Numbered from the stretch's first letter, positions 33,646 through 42,606 are shown. The stretch: 64,000 nt of DNA from Clostridium sp. (GCA_018377235.1 JAGZZT010000011.1:1-64000), one strand, 5' to 3'. Numbers and translations are program-made. The notes: a model not told the origin generated them from the letters alone.

Positions 33646-34824
33646 CTAATGCGAGATCACATACTGGATAATCAGACCTGGAACGGCCTCATTCTGTTCA
33701 CGGATAGCTTCATATTCCGAGAAATTGACAGGACAGGCCGATTTTCCCACTTCAATGGTAATGCCTGGAATGGATTTTTCTCTTTTCTGGAGCCAATCCT
33801 TATAGCCGCCCACGCCTTTGCTGCCCAGAATCTGGTAGCCGTTGTGCTTAGAAACAAGCTCCGCCAGCTCTTTTGAGGAAGCAGTCTGCCTGTTATTTTC
33901 TGTATCCCAGTAGATAACCTGCCCCATGGCATGGTAGTTAATGCAGACGGCAAAAGGGTACTGGTCTGTCAGCGCTGCCAGAGCTTTGGACTCCGGCTCA
34001 GAGAGAGGAGAAGTTCCCTTGTAATCAGTGGAGGACGGATGCCCCACTGTATTTAAGGTACTCCATCCAGCGTCAAAGTTATGGTTCAGATCTACGCCTC
34101 GTCCGTTGCTTTTCCAGCGTTTTAAATAAGTATCATAATCAGCTGCAGTGCGTCCCTCGGCGGTATCCTGTTCATAGCAGGCCTTAATCTGGGCTCTGAG
34201 TTCTGGAGAACGGATAGCGCTGTCGCCGCTTTGACTGATGGAAATGCCATCTGGATTTACCAGAGGAACAAAGTGAACAGCTGTCTGTCCAAGCATTTCT
34301 GAAAGATTTTTTCCTTCAAAGGTTCCTGTATTCTGGCAGGCAAGTAAATATTCCAGCTGCTGCATCATGAGAGGCACATTAATATATTCTCTAGCGTGGA
34401 TGGCGCCCTGGAATAGAATATGCTCAGATGCGGAAGGATTTCCAATGATAATGTCATAGAGATTTCGCCCGTCGGCAGACTGTCCGATGACATTGACGGT
34501 CATCTGGTTAGGATAACGGTTTTTCAAAGCCTGAATGTCACGATCCATCTGCTCGTAGGAATATTTGTCCACAGGCTTTACAATGGGATCGCTCAGACGC
34601 ACATTGTAATAATTGGAGGCGCTCAGCCCCTGAGTCTGCCCCAGAGCGGCCGGACCGGTGGGCTCGTCTGAGGAAACGGTAGCTTCTTCTGCCGGGCCTG
34701 CATAGACAGTCAGGGCGCCGGGGGATATGGTTCCCGGCAGCAGGGTTTCTGCAGGGACAGCGGCCATAGCCAGGGTGAGAATTCCGGCAAGCCCATATTT
34801 CCATGTCTTTGTTCTGTATTTCAT
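33646..34824 (-). CDS. Secreted M14 zinc carboxypeptidase
   Basis: A 392-residue secreted protein with a signal peptide (about 1-42) and a proline/threonine-rich stretch to about 70, followed by an M14 domain. Zinc ligands are H143 and E146 (HAREY) and a later His (NYHAMG); the catalytic Glu is in GITIEVGKSACP near 362. VNPDG and RGVDLNHNFDAGW are family signatures. Gram-positive members cleave peptidoglycan peptides at gamma-D-Glu-linked diamino acids or digest peptides. Promoter: TTGACT (34898-34893, minus), 17 bp, TATAAT (34875-34870). AGGAGG precedes the ATG. Confidence 0.93.
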   Translation of the reverse strand: MKYRTKTWKYGLAGILTLAMAAVPAETLLPGTISPGALTVYAGPAEEATVSSDEPTGPAALGQTQGLSASNYYNVRLSDPIVKPVDKYSYEQMDRDIQALKNRYPNQMTVNVIGQSADGRNLYDIIIGNPSASEHILFQGAIHAREYINVPLMMQQLEYLLACQNTGTFEGKNLSEMLGQTAVHFVPLVNPDGISISQSGDSAIRSPELRAQIKACYEQDTAEGRTAADYDTYLKRWKSNGRGVDLNHNFDAGWSTLNTVGHPSSTDYKGTSPLSEPESKALAALTDQYPFAVCINYHAMGQVIYWDTENNRQTASSKELAELVSKHNGYQILGSKGVGGYKDWLQKREKSIPGITIEVGKSACPVNFSEYEAIREQNEAVPGLIIQYVISH

Positions 34825-34869
34825 ATTGTGTAAGCCTCCTGCTTCAGTCAGTTTAGTTGAAACAAATTT

Positions 34870-34898
34870 ATTATAAAAATACAGGATTCAAAAGTCAA
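34870..34898 (-). promoter_or_regulatory. M14 carboxypeptidase promoter
   Basis: Minus strand TTGACT and perfect TATAAT with a 17 bp spacer. Confidence 0.75.
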
Positions 34899-34966
34899 TG
34901 GAAGGAAAGAAATGAAAAAAATTGTAAGAATTTCCACGGCGAAACGAATATAGAAAAGAAAAATTA

Positions 34967-35029
34967 TTAGCACTCAATTAAAACGAGTGCTGATTTTCTA
35001 TTGACATCTGGGGAAAGGCGGACTAAAAT
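34967..35029 (+). promoter_or_regulatory. CIRCE operator and sigma-A promoter of htpG
   Basis: TTAGCACTC-N9-GAGTGCTGA (34967-34993) matches the CIRCE consensus except one base and is the site bound by the HrcA repressor. It lies 7 bp upstream of TTGACA (35001-35006), which is 17 bp from TAAAAT (35024-35029). HrcA binding here would block polymerase at the -35. Confidence 0.88.
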
Positions 35030-35111
35030 AGAGAAGGAATTGACAAAAAGGGCCTTACTGCAACAGACAGGAGGCCGCTGAAATACAGAATACAAAAAGG
35101 AGTGTTGACAC

Positions 35112-37112
35112 ATGGCAAAGACAGGAAGCTTATCTATTAACAGCGAGAATATTTTCCCAATTATCAAAAAATGGCTCTATTCTGATCACGATATTTTTTA
35201 CAGAGAGCTGATTTCCAACGGCTGCGACGCTATCACGAAGTTAAAGAAGCTGGAAATGATGGGCGAGTGGGAGAAGCCGGAGGATTTGGAGTTTCAGATT
35301 CAGGTGACGGTCAACCCGGAGGATAAGACCATTATCATCGAGGATAACGGTATGGGTATGACTGAGGAGGAGATGGACGAGTATATTAACCAGATCGCCT
35401 TCTCTGGCGCCCAGGATTTCCTGAATAAGTATAAGGATAAGGCCAATGAAGACCAGATTATCGGGCATTTCGGACTGGGCTTCTACTCTGCCTTCATGGT
35501 AGCTGACAAGGTAACCATCGACTCCCTTTCCTACAAAGCAGACGCAAAGCCAGTTCACTGGGAATCAGAGGGCGGCACAGAGTTCGACATGAAGGACGGA
35601 GACAAGGAGACGGTCGGAACAAGGATTACGCTCTACTTAAACGAGGACAGCACAGAGTTTGCCAACGAATACAGAGCCAGAGAGGTCATTGAAAAATACT
35701 GCTCCTTTATGCCGGTTCCGATTTTCCTGAACAATGCAAAGGCAGAGCCGGAATATGAAACTATTGAAAAAGATGAATTAAACGAAAAAGATACGATTGT
35801 TGAAACAATCGTGGAAGAAGCTAAAACAGAGGAAAAAGAGAACGAGGACGGAACCAAGGAGACGGTGGAGGTTTCCCCGGCCAAGGAGAAATACAAAATT
35901 TTAAAACGCCCGGTTTCTTTAAGCGATGTGAACCCTCTGTGGAACAAGCACCCCAACGAGTGTACAGAGGAGGAGTACAAGGCCTTCTACCGCAAGGTAT
36001 TTATGGACTTTAAGGAGCCGTTATTCTGGATCCACTTAAATATGGATTATCCGTTCAACTTAAAGGGAATCCTGTACTTCCCGAAGATCAACATGGAGTA
36101 TGAGAGCATTGAGGGAACCATCAAGCTTTACAATAACCAGGTATTTATTGCCGACAATATTAAAGAAGTCATTCCGGAGTTCCTGATGCTCTTAAAGGGA
36201 GTGATCGACTGTCCGGATCTGCCTTTAAACGTATCCAGAAGCGCTCTTCAGAACGACGGCTTTGTGAAGAAGATTTCCGATTACATTACAAAGAAGGTAG
36301 CGGATAAGCTGTCCGGCATGTGCAAGACAGACAGAGAGAACTACGAGAAATACTGGGACGATATCAGCCCATTCATTAAGTTCGGATGCCTGAGAGACGA
36401 GAAGTTCGCCGAGAAGATGGACGAGTATATTATTTTCAAGGATCTGGACGGAAAGTACCTGACCCTGAAGGACTATCTGGAGGCAGCTAAGGACAAGCAT
36501 GAGAACAAGGTCTTCTATGTGACGGACGAAAAGGAACAGAGCCAGTACATTAACATGTTCCGGGAGGAAAAGTTAAACGCAGTGATCCTGACTCACAACA
36601 TTGACAACCCGTTTATCACTCATGAAGAGCAGAAGCATGAAAATGTGAAGTTCCTGAGAATCGATGCGGATGTCAACGAGATCTTCAAAGAGGAAGTGAA
36701 GGAGGAGGATAAGGAAACTCTGGAAAATCAGACGAAAGCTCTGACAGACACTTTCCGCAAAGCTCTCGGAAACGATAAGCTGGAGGTAAAGGTTGAAAAG
36801 CTGAAGAATGAGTCTGTCTCTTCCATGATTACAGTAGCCGAGGAAACACGCCGTATGCAGGAAATGATGAAGATGTACAACATGTACGGCATGGATCCGT
36901 CCATGTTCGGCGGCACAGGAGAGGTTCTCGTATTAAACGCCAATAACAGCCTGGTAAAATATGTGATGGAGCACACAGATGGGGAAAAGACTCCTGTTAT
37001 CTGCGAGCAGCTCTACGACCTGGCTCTGTTAAGCCACGGAACCTTAAGCCCGGAGAGAATGACGAAATTTATCGCCAGAAGCAACCAGATCATGGCAGAA
37101 CTGGCAGAGTAA
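35112..37112 (+). CDS. htpG: Hsp90-family chaperone HtpG
   Basis: A 666-residue cytoplasmic ATP-dependent chaperone. The N-terminal GHKL ATPase domain shows ELISNGCDAI near 33-42, IIEDNGMGMT near 75-84 and GHFGLGFYSAFM near 118-129; the middle domain has the usual PLWNKHP and the LPLNVSRSALQND block near 372-384. An acidic, E/K-rich insert at about 225-255 is longer than in E. coli HtpG. Control by CIRCE/HrcA is unusual, since htpG in Bacillus subtilis is not in the HrcA regulon. AAGGAG is placed 9 bases before ATG. A terminator follows. Confidence 0.97.
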   Translation: MAKTGSLSINSENIFPIIKKWLYSDHDIFYRELISNGCDAITKLKKLEMMGEWEKPEDLEFQIQVTVNPEDKTIIIEDNGMGMTEEEMDEYINQIAFSGAQDFLNKYKDKANEDQIIGHFGLGFYSAFMVADKVTIDSLSYKADAKPVHWESEGGTEFDMKDGDKETVGTRITLYLNEDSTEFANEYRAREVIEKYCSFMPVPIFLNNAKAEPEYETIEKDELNEKDTIVETIVEEAKTEEKENEDGTKETVEVSPAKEKYKILKRPVSLSDVNPLWNKHPNECTEEEYKAFYRKVFMDFKEPLFWIHLNMDYPFNLKGILYFPKINMEYESIEGTIKLYNNQVFIADNIKEVIPEFLMLLKGVIDCPDLPLNVSRSALQNDGFVKKISDYITKKVADKLSGMCKTDRENYEKYWDDISPFIKFGCLRDEKFAEKMDEYIIFKDLDGKYLTLKDYLEAAKDKHENKVFYVTDEKEQSQYINMFREEKLNAVILTHNIDNPFITHEEQKHENVKFLRIDADVNEIFKEEVKEEDKETLENQTKALTDTFRKALGNDKLEVKVEKLKNESVSSMITVAEETRRMQEMMKMYNMYGMDPSMFGGTGEVLVLNANNSLVKYVMEHTDGEKTPVICEQLYDLALLSHGTLSPERMTKFIARSNQIMAELAE

Positions 37113-37124
37113 AAATTGAATAAT

Positions 37125-37197
37125 GGAAAGGATATTTGACAGAAATCCTTTCCTCCAATTAGGCGGTATAGTCCTGTTCAGGGCTGTACCGCTTTTT
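37125..37197 (+). terminator. htpG terminator region with two hairpins
   Basis: GGAAAGGAT (37125-37133) pairs with ATCCTTTCC (37145-37153). A second stem, GCGGTA (37163-37168) with TACCGC (37187-37192), is followed directly by TTTTT and is the actual intrinsic terminator. Confidence 0.8.
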
Positions 37198-37295
37198 GCG
37201 TGGTGCAGGAAATTGCGGCAATATCTTCATTTGTTGCAGTATTTTTTATTCATCTCGATTTTCTTTACCAATGAACATATTTCTGACTTTTGTGT

Positions 37296-37324
37296 TATAC
37301 TGTGTATGGTTTAAGTGCTTAAAC
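37296..37324 (+). promoter_or_regulatory. ArsR gene -10 and palindromic operator
   Basis: TATACT at 37296-37301 is followed by the perfect palindrome GTTTAAGTGCTTAAAC (37309-37324) just downstream of the transcription start. This position suits autorepression by the ArsR protein encoded next. Confidence 0.65.
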
Positions 37325-37339
37325 GAAAGGCAGGCTGAT

Positions 37340-37693
37340 ATGGAATTAAATAAAGAAATTTCCGTTTTAGCAGAGAACTTTTCTGCTTCGGCGAAGATCC
37401 TGACAGCAATCGGGGATGAAACAAGACAGCATCTTATCCTGGAAATGATGAAGATGGGAAGCTGCACAGGCGTCCGGGTAGGCGATATTACAGAAAAAAC
37501 GAATCTCTCACGTCCTGCTGTTTCTCATCATCTGCAGATTATGAAGGACGCTGGAATTATGAAAGTACGCAAAGAGGGAACCAAAAATTATTATTACTTT
37601 GATCCTGAAATGGATTCGTTTGAACAGCTGATTTCTACTTTGCAGCTTGCTATGAAAATTTCAAAAGAACTGCCGGATAGAAGCGGTGAATAA
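37340..37693 (+). CDS. ArsR/SmtB-family transcriptional regulator
   Basis: A 117-residue winged-helix regulator. LTAIGDETRQHLILEMM near 21-37 and LSRPAVSHHLQIMKDAGIMKVRKEGTKNYYYF near 57-88 are the family's core with the recognition helix. The usual metal-binding ELCVCD motif is absent (only one Cys, in GSCTGV), so it probably senses something other than a thiophilic metal, perhaps redox or an organic ligand. It forms an operon with the nitroreductase gene (27 bp gap) and likely binds the palindrome before its own start. The earlier in-frame start at 37196 lies upstream of the promoter and is not used. Confidence 0.9.
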   Translation: MELNKEISVLAENFSASAKILTAIGDETRQHLILEMMKMGSCTGVRVGDITEKTNLSRPAVSHHLQIMKDAGIMKVRKEGTKNYYYFDPEMDSFEQLISTLQLAMKISKELPDRSGE

Positions 37694-37720
37694 AGAAAGG
37701 AAACAGGAGGTAAATACAGC

Positions 37721-38374
37721 ATGGAATGGCTGGAACTCATGAAACAGCGGCACAGCGTCCGCCAATATAAAGATATGGCAATCAATTCGGCACAGAGGAC
37801 AGAACTGAATCGTCTGATTGAAGAAATCAACGGAGAAACAGGACTGCATATTCAGGCTTTTTATGATGAACCCCAGTGCTTTGACTCTATGATGGCCCAT
37901 TATGGCAAATTTTCAGGAGTAAAAAATTATATTGCTCTGGTTGGCAAAAAATCTCCGAAACTTGATGAAACATTGGGATACTATGGAGAAAAAATCGTTT
38001 TGAAAATACAGGAGCTTGGACTTAATAGCTGCTGGGTGGCAATGACTCATGGAAAAAGCAGGGCAGATGTTCCCAAAGGAGAAAAACAGGTATGTCTGAT
38101 TGCGTTTGGCTGGGGAAAAACGCAGGGCGTATCCCATAAAAGCAGGCCTCTTCAGACTGTCTGCAGCTGTGGAGCAGACGTGCCTGCATGGTTTTCCAAT
38201 GGAATGGAAGCAGCGCTTCTTGCGCCGACTGCAATGAATCAGCAGAAATTTTTCTTTGAATTATGTTCAGACGGCAAAGTGAATGCGGCTTGCGGCAGGG
38301 GATTTTACACAAAATTGGATTTGGGAATTGTAAAATATCATTTTGAGGCAGGATCCGGCAGAAAATTAGAATGA
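37721..38374 (+). CDS. Nitroreductase-family flavoprotein
   Basis: A 217-residue protein of the nitroreductase superfamily, FMN-dependent and using NAD(P)H. MKQRHSVRQYKD near 7-18 is the FMN-phosphate binding start; ALLAPTAMNQQKFFF near 166-180 is the later conserved flavin block; YYGEKIVLKIQELGLNSCWV is the usual central helix. It is of the short type seen in Clostridia. Being in an operon with ArsR, it may be induced by a nitroaromatic, quinone or oxidative signal. Natural substrate unknown. Confidence 0.9.
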   Translation: MEWLELMKQRHSVRQYKDMAINSAQRTELNRLIEEINGETGLHIQAFYDEPQCFDSMMAHYGKFSGVKNYIALVGKKSPKLDETLGYYGEKIVLKIQELGLNSCWVAMTHGKSRADVPKGEKQVCLIAFGWGKTQGVSHKSRPLQTVCSCGADVPAWFSNGMEAALLAPTAMNQQKFFFELCSDGKVNAACGRGFYTKLDLGIVKYHFEAGSGRKLE

Positions 38375-38439
38375 CAGGTTCGCAGAACCACAGTTTAGCA
38401 GAAAACAAAAGCCGCTCTTTTGGCGGCGGCATGTAATTC

Positions 38440-38482
38440 AGGATATGGAAGTATCAGAGAGGTACAGCCATATCCTTTTTAT
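38440..38482 (+). terminator. Terminator after the nitroreductase gene
   Basis: AGGATATGG (38440-38448) pairs with CCATATCCT (38468-38476), followed by TTTT. An additional GCCGC/GCGGC hairpin lies at about 38411-38430. Confidence 0.75.
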
Positions 38483-38739
38483 TTATCCAGTTCATTGCTT
38501 TTCTGAGCACGCTCCCGGTATCCCTCGTCTCCAGGCTGATCTGGTACAAAGGTAGCGATATCAGAGATATCATCGCATCCCAGGATATTGCACAGCATAT
38601 TCAGAGTGCTGGTGTATACAATCTGATTGTGTTTCAGCCGGTATATCTGGGCACGGCTGATATTATAATATTTATATAAATGGTTCTGGGATATACCTTT
38701 TTCTTTCATGGCAGTCCACAGTTTATCATAGACAATCAT
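38479..38739 (-). CDS. Small XRE-type helix-turn-helix regulator
   Basis: An 86-residue protein that is almost entirely a Cro/CI-type (HTH_26) DNA-binding domain: KLWTAMKEKGISQNHLYKYYNISRAQIYRLKHN has the expected two-helix motif, and LNMLCNILGCDDISDI is the usual closing helix. A GGGGA site lies about 9 bases before ATG 38739; an alternative ATG at 38763 adds eight residues. Single-domain regulators of this sort are common in Clostridia near mobile genes and toxins, but no partner is evident here beyond the divergent small gene at 38862. Confidence 0.82.
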   Translation of the reverse strand: MIVYDKLWTAMKEKGISQNHLYKYYNISRAQIYRLKHNQIVYTSTLNMLCNILGCDDISDIATFVPDQPGDEGYRERAQKSNELDK

Positions 38740-38861
38740 AACATCAGTCCCCGCATGTTTCATACAAAATAATCATGTGCTTGCAATAATGATATTATCT
38801 CATTAAGATATAGGTAAAATAAGTTTCCGGGTTCGGAAACTTCAGGAAGGGAGAGAAGAAG

Positions 38862-39290
38862 TTGGAAGAGCTGGAAATGCGTAACGGACTGGAGCCGGTA
38901 AAAAGGGCTTTAAAAGAATTCCAGAAAACTTATGGGGAAGAGCTCTGGAATACAATTTTTCACAGGGGAGAGGATCCGGAGGACTACCTGCGGGCAGAGG
39001 TGCTCTGTGAACTGGCAGAGGCCATAGAACGGATCCAGAAGCTGGCTGATTATCTGAATGGGGCGATTATTGCAGAGGGAGTGCTGAGCCGCAGAAATGA
39101 CGGCGGCCTGTCCATCGGGGACAGAGAACTCATTCCTGGACAGGAGGTGGAGGTCTTTCTGTATGATCCTGTATTTGAGGCGTTCATATGGACCAGAGCG
39201 TCTGTGAGTATGGAGCAGCACCAGAGGCTGATTGGACTGGAATGCAGTGTGAAGCAGGAGGGACTGAGAGCGAGGATTCGGGAAATGTGA
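38862..39290 (+). CDS. Small protein with DUF5348-like C-terminus
   Basis: A 142-residue protein divergent from the XRE regulator. Residues 1-75 are helical and acidic (EPVKRALKEFQKTYGEELWNT...); residues about 75-140 (EGVLSRRNDGGLSIGDRELIPGQ and EVEVFLYD) resemble the beta-rich DUF5348 module found on small Clostridial mobile-element genes. Start is TTG 38862 with AGGAAGGGAG 7 bases ahead; ATG 38877 is possible. Function unknown. The pairing with an XRE protein resembles a two-gene regulatory or toxin-antitoxin set, but neither looks like a known toxin. Confidence 0.6.
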   Translation: MEELEMRNGLEPVKRALKEFQKTYGEELWNTIFHRGEDPEDYLRAEVLCELAEAIERIQKLADYLNGAIIAEGVLSRRNDGGLSIGDRELIPGQEVEVFLYDPVFEAFIWTRASVSMEQHQRLIGLECSVKQEGLRARIREM

Positions 39291-39297
39291 TCCATTC

Positions 39298-39326
39298 TTG
39301 ACTTTAAAGCACATCGTTATTATAAT
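39298..39326 (+). promoter_or_regulatory. degV-like gene promoter
   Basis: TTGACT (39298-39303), 17 bp, perfect TATAAT (39321-39326). Confidence 0.75.
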
Positions 39327-39424
39327 AAATAGTAATGAAAACCAGATGACGCGGAGGGCCTTTCAGAACAGCAGAAAATGGTTCCCAAAACATCGGAAGA
39401 AAAGCAAACGTGGGAGGAACACCT

Positions 39425-40267
39425 ATGACCTATAAAATTCTCGGAGACAGCTGCATGGATCTCACAAAGGAGCTAAAGCAAGATCCGCATTTTCATATGG
39501 TTCCACTGACTATTCAAGTGGATCACATACACATCAGAGATGACGAAACTTTTGACCAGAAGCGTTTTCTGGAACTGGTAAAAGAGGCTAAGGACTGTCC
39601 GAAGACTGCCTGTCCGTCTCCGGAGGACTTTAAGGAGCAGTTTGACTGTGATGCAGAGTGGATTTTTGTTGTCACGCTGTCTAACCATCTGAGCGGCTGC
39701 TATAATTCTGCCTGCCTGGCCAAAAGCCTTTATGAGGAAGAACATGGCGCAGATGCGAAAAAAATTGCTGTCATTGATTCCCTGTCTGCATCTGCTGGAG
39801 AGCTGAATGTGGCGCTCTGCATCAGAGATCTTTGTGAACAGGGAATGGAATTTGAAGAGATTGTAAAGCGGGCAGAGGAATACCGGGATCAGATGGGAAC
39901 CTATTTTGTGCTGGAAACTCTTGATACTCTGAGAAAGAATGGACGTTTGACAGGGCTTCAGGCATTTTTTGCTACAGCTCTGAATATTAAGCCTGTGATG
40001 GCTGGAGATAAGGGTGTAATTGTGAAGCTGGAGCAGGCCAGAGGCATGAATAAGGCTCTCAGCCGGATGACGGAGATTGCCCTGAAACAGGCTGGGGAGA
40101 CCAGGGACAGACGCCTGATTATCGCCCACTGCAATAATAGAGAGAGGGCAGAGTATGTTAAGAACCTGATTTGCAGCAAGGCGCAGTTTAAGGATGTAGT
40201 CATTACAGATACAGCAGGGGTAGCCACTGTTTATGCCAATGACGGAGGAATCATACTTACCCTGTAA
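39425..40267 (+). CDS. DegV-family fatty-acid-binding protein
   Basis: A 280-residue DegV protein. DegV (FakB-type) proteins bind a fatty acid and present it to the FakA kinase for phosphorylation and use in phospholipid synthesis. ILGDSCMDLTKEL near 5-17 and VVTLSNHLSGCYNSA near 86-100 are family signatures; the SxLSG-type serine loop holds the carboxylate. No fakA is next to it, as is usual for extra FakB copies. ATG 39425 is chosen because GGGAGG lies 8 bases ahead; an in-frame start at 39410 precedes that site. Confidence 0.92.
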   Translation: MTYKILGDSCMDLTKELKQDPHFHMVPLTIQVDHIHIRDDETFDQKRFLELVKEAKDCPKTACPSPEDFKEQFDCDAEWIFVVTLSNHLSGCYNSACLAKSLYEEEHGADAKKIAVIDSLSASAGELNVALCIRDLCEQGMEFEEIVKRAEEYRDQMGTYFVLETLDTLRKNGRLTGLQAFFATALNIKPVMAGDKGVIVKLEQARGMNKALSRMTEIALKQAGETRDRRLIIAHCNNRERAEYVKNLICSKAQFKDVVITDTAGVATVYANDGGIILTL

Positions 40268-40316
40268 GAAGCAGAAGATAGAATGAAATCAGAATCAGAA
40301 AGGAAACAGAGAACAG

Positions 40317-41540
40317 ATGGGACGAGGAAAAGGAAGCAGGAGAAGGAACCCCGGCAATGCAGGAGGGCCGTACCGGCTTTTGTTTTCTGCCATCTGCCTT
40401 CTGTTTCTTTTTTTTGCTCTGTATGCAGGAAAACAGCTTCTTGGCAGAGAAGAGGGGACAGGAGCGAAACAGAAGGAGGCAGAAACTGCCTTAAAGCAGG
40501 AACCTGAAACAAATCAGAAAACTCCGGAAAAGCCGATTCTTCGGATTGACACAGAGGAAGAAGGAAAAACAGAGGAAAATGAGCTGGCAGAGCAGGCGGA
40601 TTCAGTTTCTCTTCTTTTTGCCGGGGATATTTATCTGTCAGATCATGTGCTGAACGCTTATGACAGGGGCGGCGGAATCGGAGGCGTTCTGGACGAGGGA
40701 TTCTGCCAGGTGATAGAGCAGGCAGATATTTTCATGGCTAATCAGGAATTTCCATTCAGCAGCAGGGGAACCCCAGAGACGGACAAGCAGTTTACTTTTC
40801 GTCTGCCGGAGGAGAAGGTCTCTATTCTGCAGGAGATAGGGCCTGACATTGTGGCCCTGGCCAATAATCATGCTCTGGATTATGGGGCAGAGGCTCTTGC
40901 CGACACGATCCGCGTACTGGATGAGGCTGGAATCCTTCATGCGGGGGCTGGAGAAAACTTAGATGAGGCCAAGGCGCTTAAGACTATAGAGGTGGGAGGC
41001 AGAACATTCGGCTTTCTGGCGGCTTCCAGAGTATTTCCTAAGGGATACTGGGCCGCAGGGCCTGATCACCCTGGAATGCTTACTGCTTATGATTCTGCCG
41101 TACTTCTGGAAGAAATTCAAAGAGCGAAGGAGTCCTGCGATTTTCTGACTGTCTATGTTCACTGGGGCATTGAGAGAAACACAAAGCCGGAGAGCTACCA
41201 AAGAACTTTGGGGCAGCAGTATATTGACGCAGGAGCGGATCTGGTAATAGGAAGCCATCCCCACGTGCTTCAGGGAATTGAATACTACAAGGGAAAACCT
41301 ATTGTATACAGCCTGGGAAATTTTGTCTTTGGAAGCAGTATCCCCAAAACCATGCTTCTTCAGGTGGACGTGCCGCAGGAGGGAGAACCGTCCCTTATCC
41401 TCATTCCGGGAACCTCTTCAGCCGGATATACAAGAATGCTGACAGAGGAGTCGGAAAAAGAGGCGTTTTACCGCTGCATGGAGGAGCTGTCCTTTGGGAT
41501 CTCCGTAGATGAAACAGGCAGGATCAGGCCGAAGGATTAG
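40317..41540 (+). CDS. CapA-family (PGA synthesis CapA-like) membrane-anchored metallophosphatase-like protein
   Basis: A 407-residue protein with an N-terminal transmembrane segment (about 20-40), a charged linker to about 95, and a CapA domain: SLLFAGDIYLSD near 98-109, ANQEFPFSS, ALANNHALDYG near 178-188, and VHWGIE and GSHPHVLQGIEYY near 300. The D, N, H residues match the calcineurin-like metal site. CapA takes part in poly-gamma-glutamate export in Bacillus, but no capBC is present, so a role in peptidoglycan or peptide chemistry is equally likely. It overlaps the convergent radical SAM gene by 17 bp. Confidence 0.88.
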   Translation: MGRGKGSRRRNPGNAGGPYRLLFSAICLLFLFFALYAGKQLLGREEGTGAKQKEAETALKQEPETNQKTPEKPILRIDTEEEGKTEENELAEQADSVSLLFAGDIYLSDHVLNAYDRGGGIGGVLDEGFCQVIEQADIFMANQEFPFSSRGTPETDKQFTFRLPEEKVSILQEIGPDIVALANNHALDYGAEALADTIRVLDEAGILHAGAGENLDEAKALKTIEVGGRTFGFLAASRVFPKGYWAAGPDHPGMLTAYDSAVLLEEIQRAKESCDFLTVYVHWGIERNTKPESYQRTLGQQYIDAGADLVIGSHPHVLQGIEYYKGKPIVYSLGNFVFGSSIPKTMLLQVDVPQEGEPSLILIPGTSSAGYTRMLTEESEKEAFYRCMEELSFGISVDETGRIRPKD

Positions 41541-42606
41541 ACCATTCTCCCTGAAACGCTCCTGTCTCCCGGAGCGTTTTAGCGATGGAGTTTAGTACAA
41601 ACCGTTTATTGCCGCTCCACAGGGGTGCTTTCAGAAGGGACTTAGGGCCGTCTCCGCTGATGCGGTGAATAATAATATTTTTGGGCAGCAGCCGGATGCA
41701 GTCGGCAATGAGAGAGAAATATTCCTCTGGTTCCATCACGTGAAATGGTTCTTTTTCATAAAGGCGGCAGAGAGCCGTGCCTTTTAAAACGTGCAGAAGC
41801 TGCAGCTTGATTCCGTCAATAGAGGGGGCGGACATCTGTCCCAGAAAGCGGACAGTTTCAAGCATATCCTCTCTGGTTTCTCCGGGGAGTCCTAAAATTA
41901 CATGAACAATGACGGTCAGGCCAGCTTCCTTCAGCCTTTTTAAAGCGTCAAGGAAACAGGGAAGTTCATAGCCTCTTCGAATCAGGCGGGCAGAGTCCTC
42001 ATGGATAGTCTGAAGCCCCAGCTCTATCCAAATTGGTTTTTTCTGATTCAGCCTTTTTAAAAGGGCGATCGTTTCCTCTGAGAGACAGTCTGGCCTGGTT
42101 CCAATGGAGAGGGCTATAATGTCGGGGTGGGAGACAGCCTGGGAAAAAAGAGCCTCCAGATAGGGGAGAGGCCCATATGTATTGGTATAGGACTGGAAGT
42201 AGGCGATATATTTCCCGTCCTTTATTTTTGCCGAAACAAGCTTTTTGGCCCGCTCAATCTGTCCATGGACATCCAGAAGGGCAATGCGCTGTTCAATATC
42301 ATTATCTGAGAGGGCCGGAGACACGCGCTGGAGCGCTGCAGGCCTGCAGCCTTCTGAAACGCAGGCCGCAGATCCTTCAGCAAAATCACCTGAGCCTCCC
42401 TCGCTGCAGAAAATACAGCCGCCTGAACCTAGAACTCCGTCTCGGTTTGGGCAGGTCATGCCGCCGTCTAATGCCAGTTTGTAAACCTTATGTCCGAAAG
42501 TTTCTTTTAAATAATAGTCAAGAGAGTAATAGGGCTTTTCGCCCCATCTAGTCTGCTGAAGCTGTTTTTCAGTATTTTTCAGTGTTGTTTCCTTTTTACG
42601 GTTCAT
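41524..42606 (-). CDS. TIGR01212-family radical SAM protein (YhcC-like)
   Basis: A 360-residue radical SAM protein. The cluster motif is CPNRDGVLGSGGCIFC near 51-66, the CX11-CX2-C spacing of the YhcC/TIGR01212 family and not the common CX3CX2C. Other family parts are YIAYFQSYTNTYGPL, IGTRPDCLSE, ELGLQTIHEDSARLIRRG and HVILGLPGETREDMLET. E. coli YhcC has no firmly assigned reaction. The start ATG 42606 follows AAGGAT. The N-terminal 25 residues are polar and less conserved. Confidence 0.93.
   Translation of the reverse strand: MNRKKETTLKNTEKQLQQTRWGEKPYYSLDYYLKETFGHKVYKLALDGGMTCPNRDGVLGSGGCIFCSEGGSGDFAEGSAACVSEGCRPAALQRVSPALSDNDIEQRIALLDVHGQIERAKKLVSAKIKDGKYIAYFQSYTNTYGPLPYLEALFSQAVSHPDIIALSIGTRPDCLSEETIALLKRLNQKKPIWIELGLQTIHEDSARLIRRGYELPCFLDALKRLKEAGLTVIVHVILGLPGETREDMLETVRFLGQMSAPSIDGIKLQLLHVLKGTALCRLYEKEPFHVMEPEEYFSLIADCIRLLPKNIIIHRISGDGPKSLLKAPLWSGNKRFVLNSIAKTLRETGAFQGEWSNPSA

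Noticed and set aside
38862..39290. Classic toxin-antitoxin call for the XRE and DUF5348-like pair
   Set aside because: The genes are divergent rather than in one operon and neither protein resembles a known toxin.
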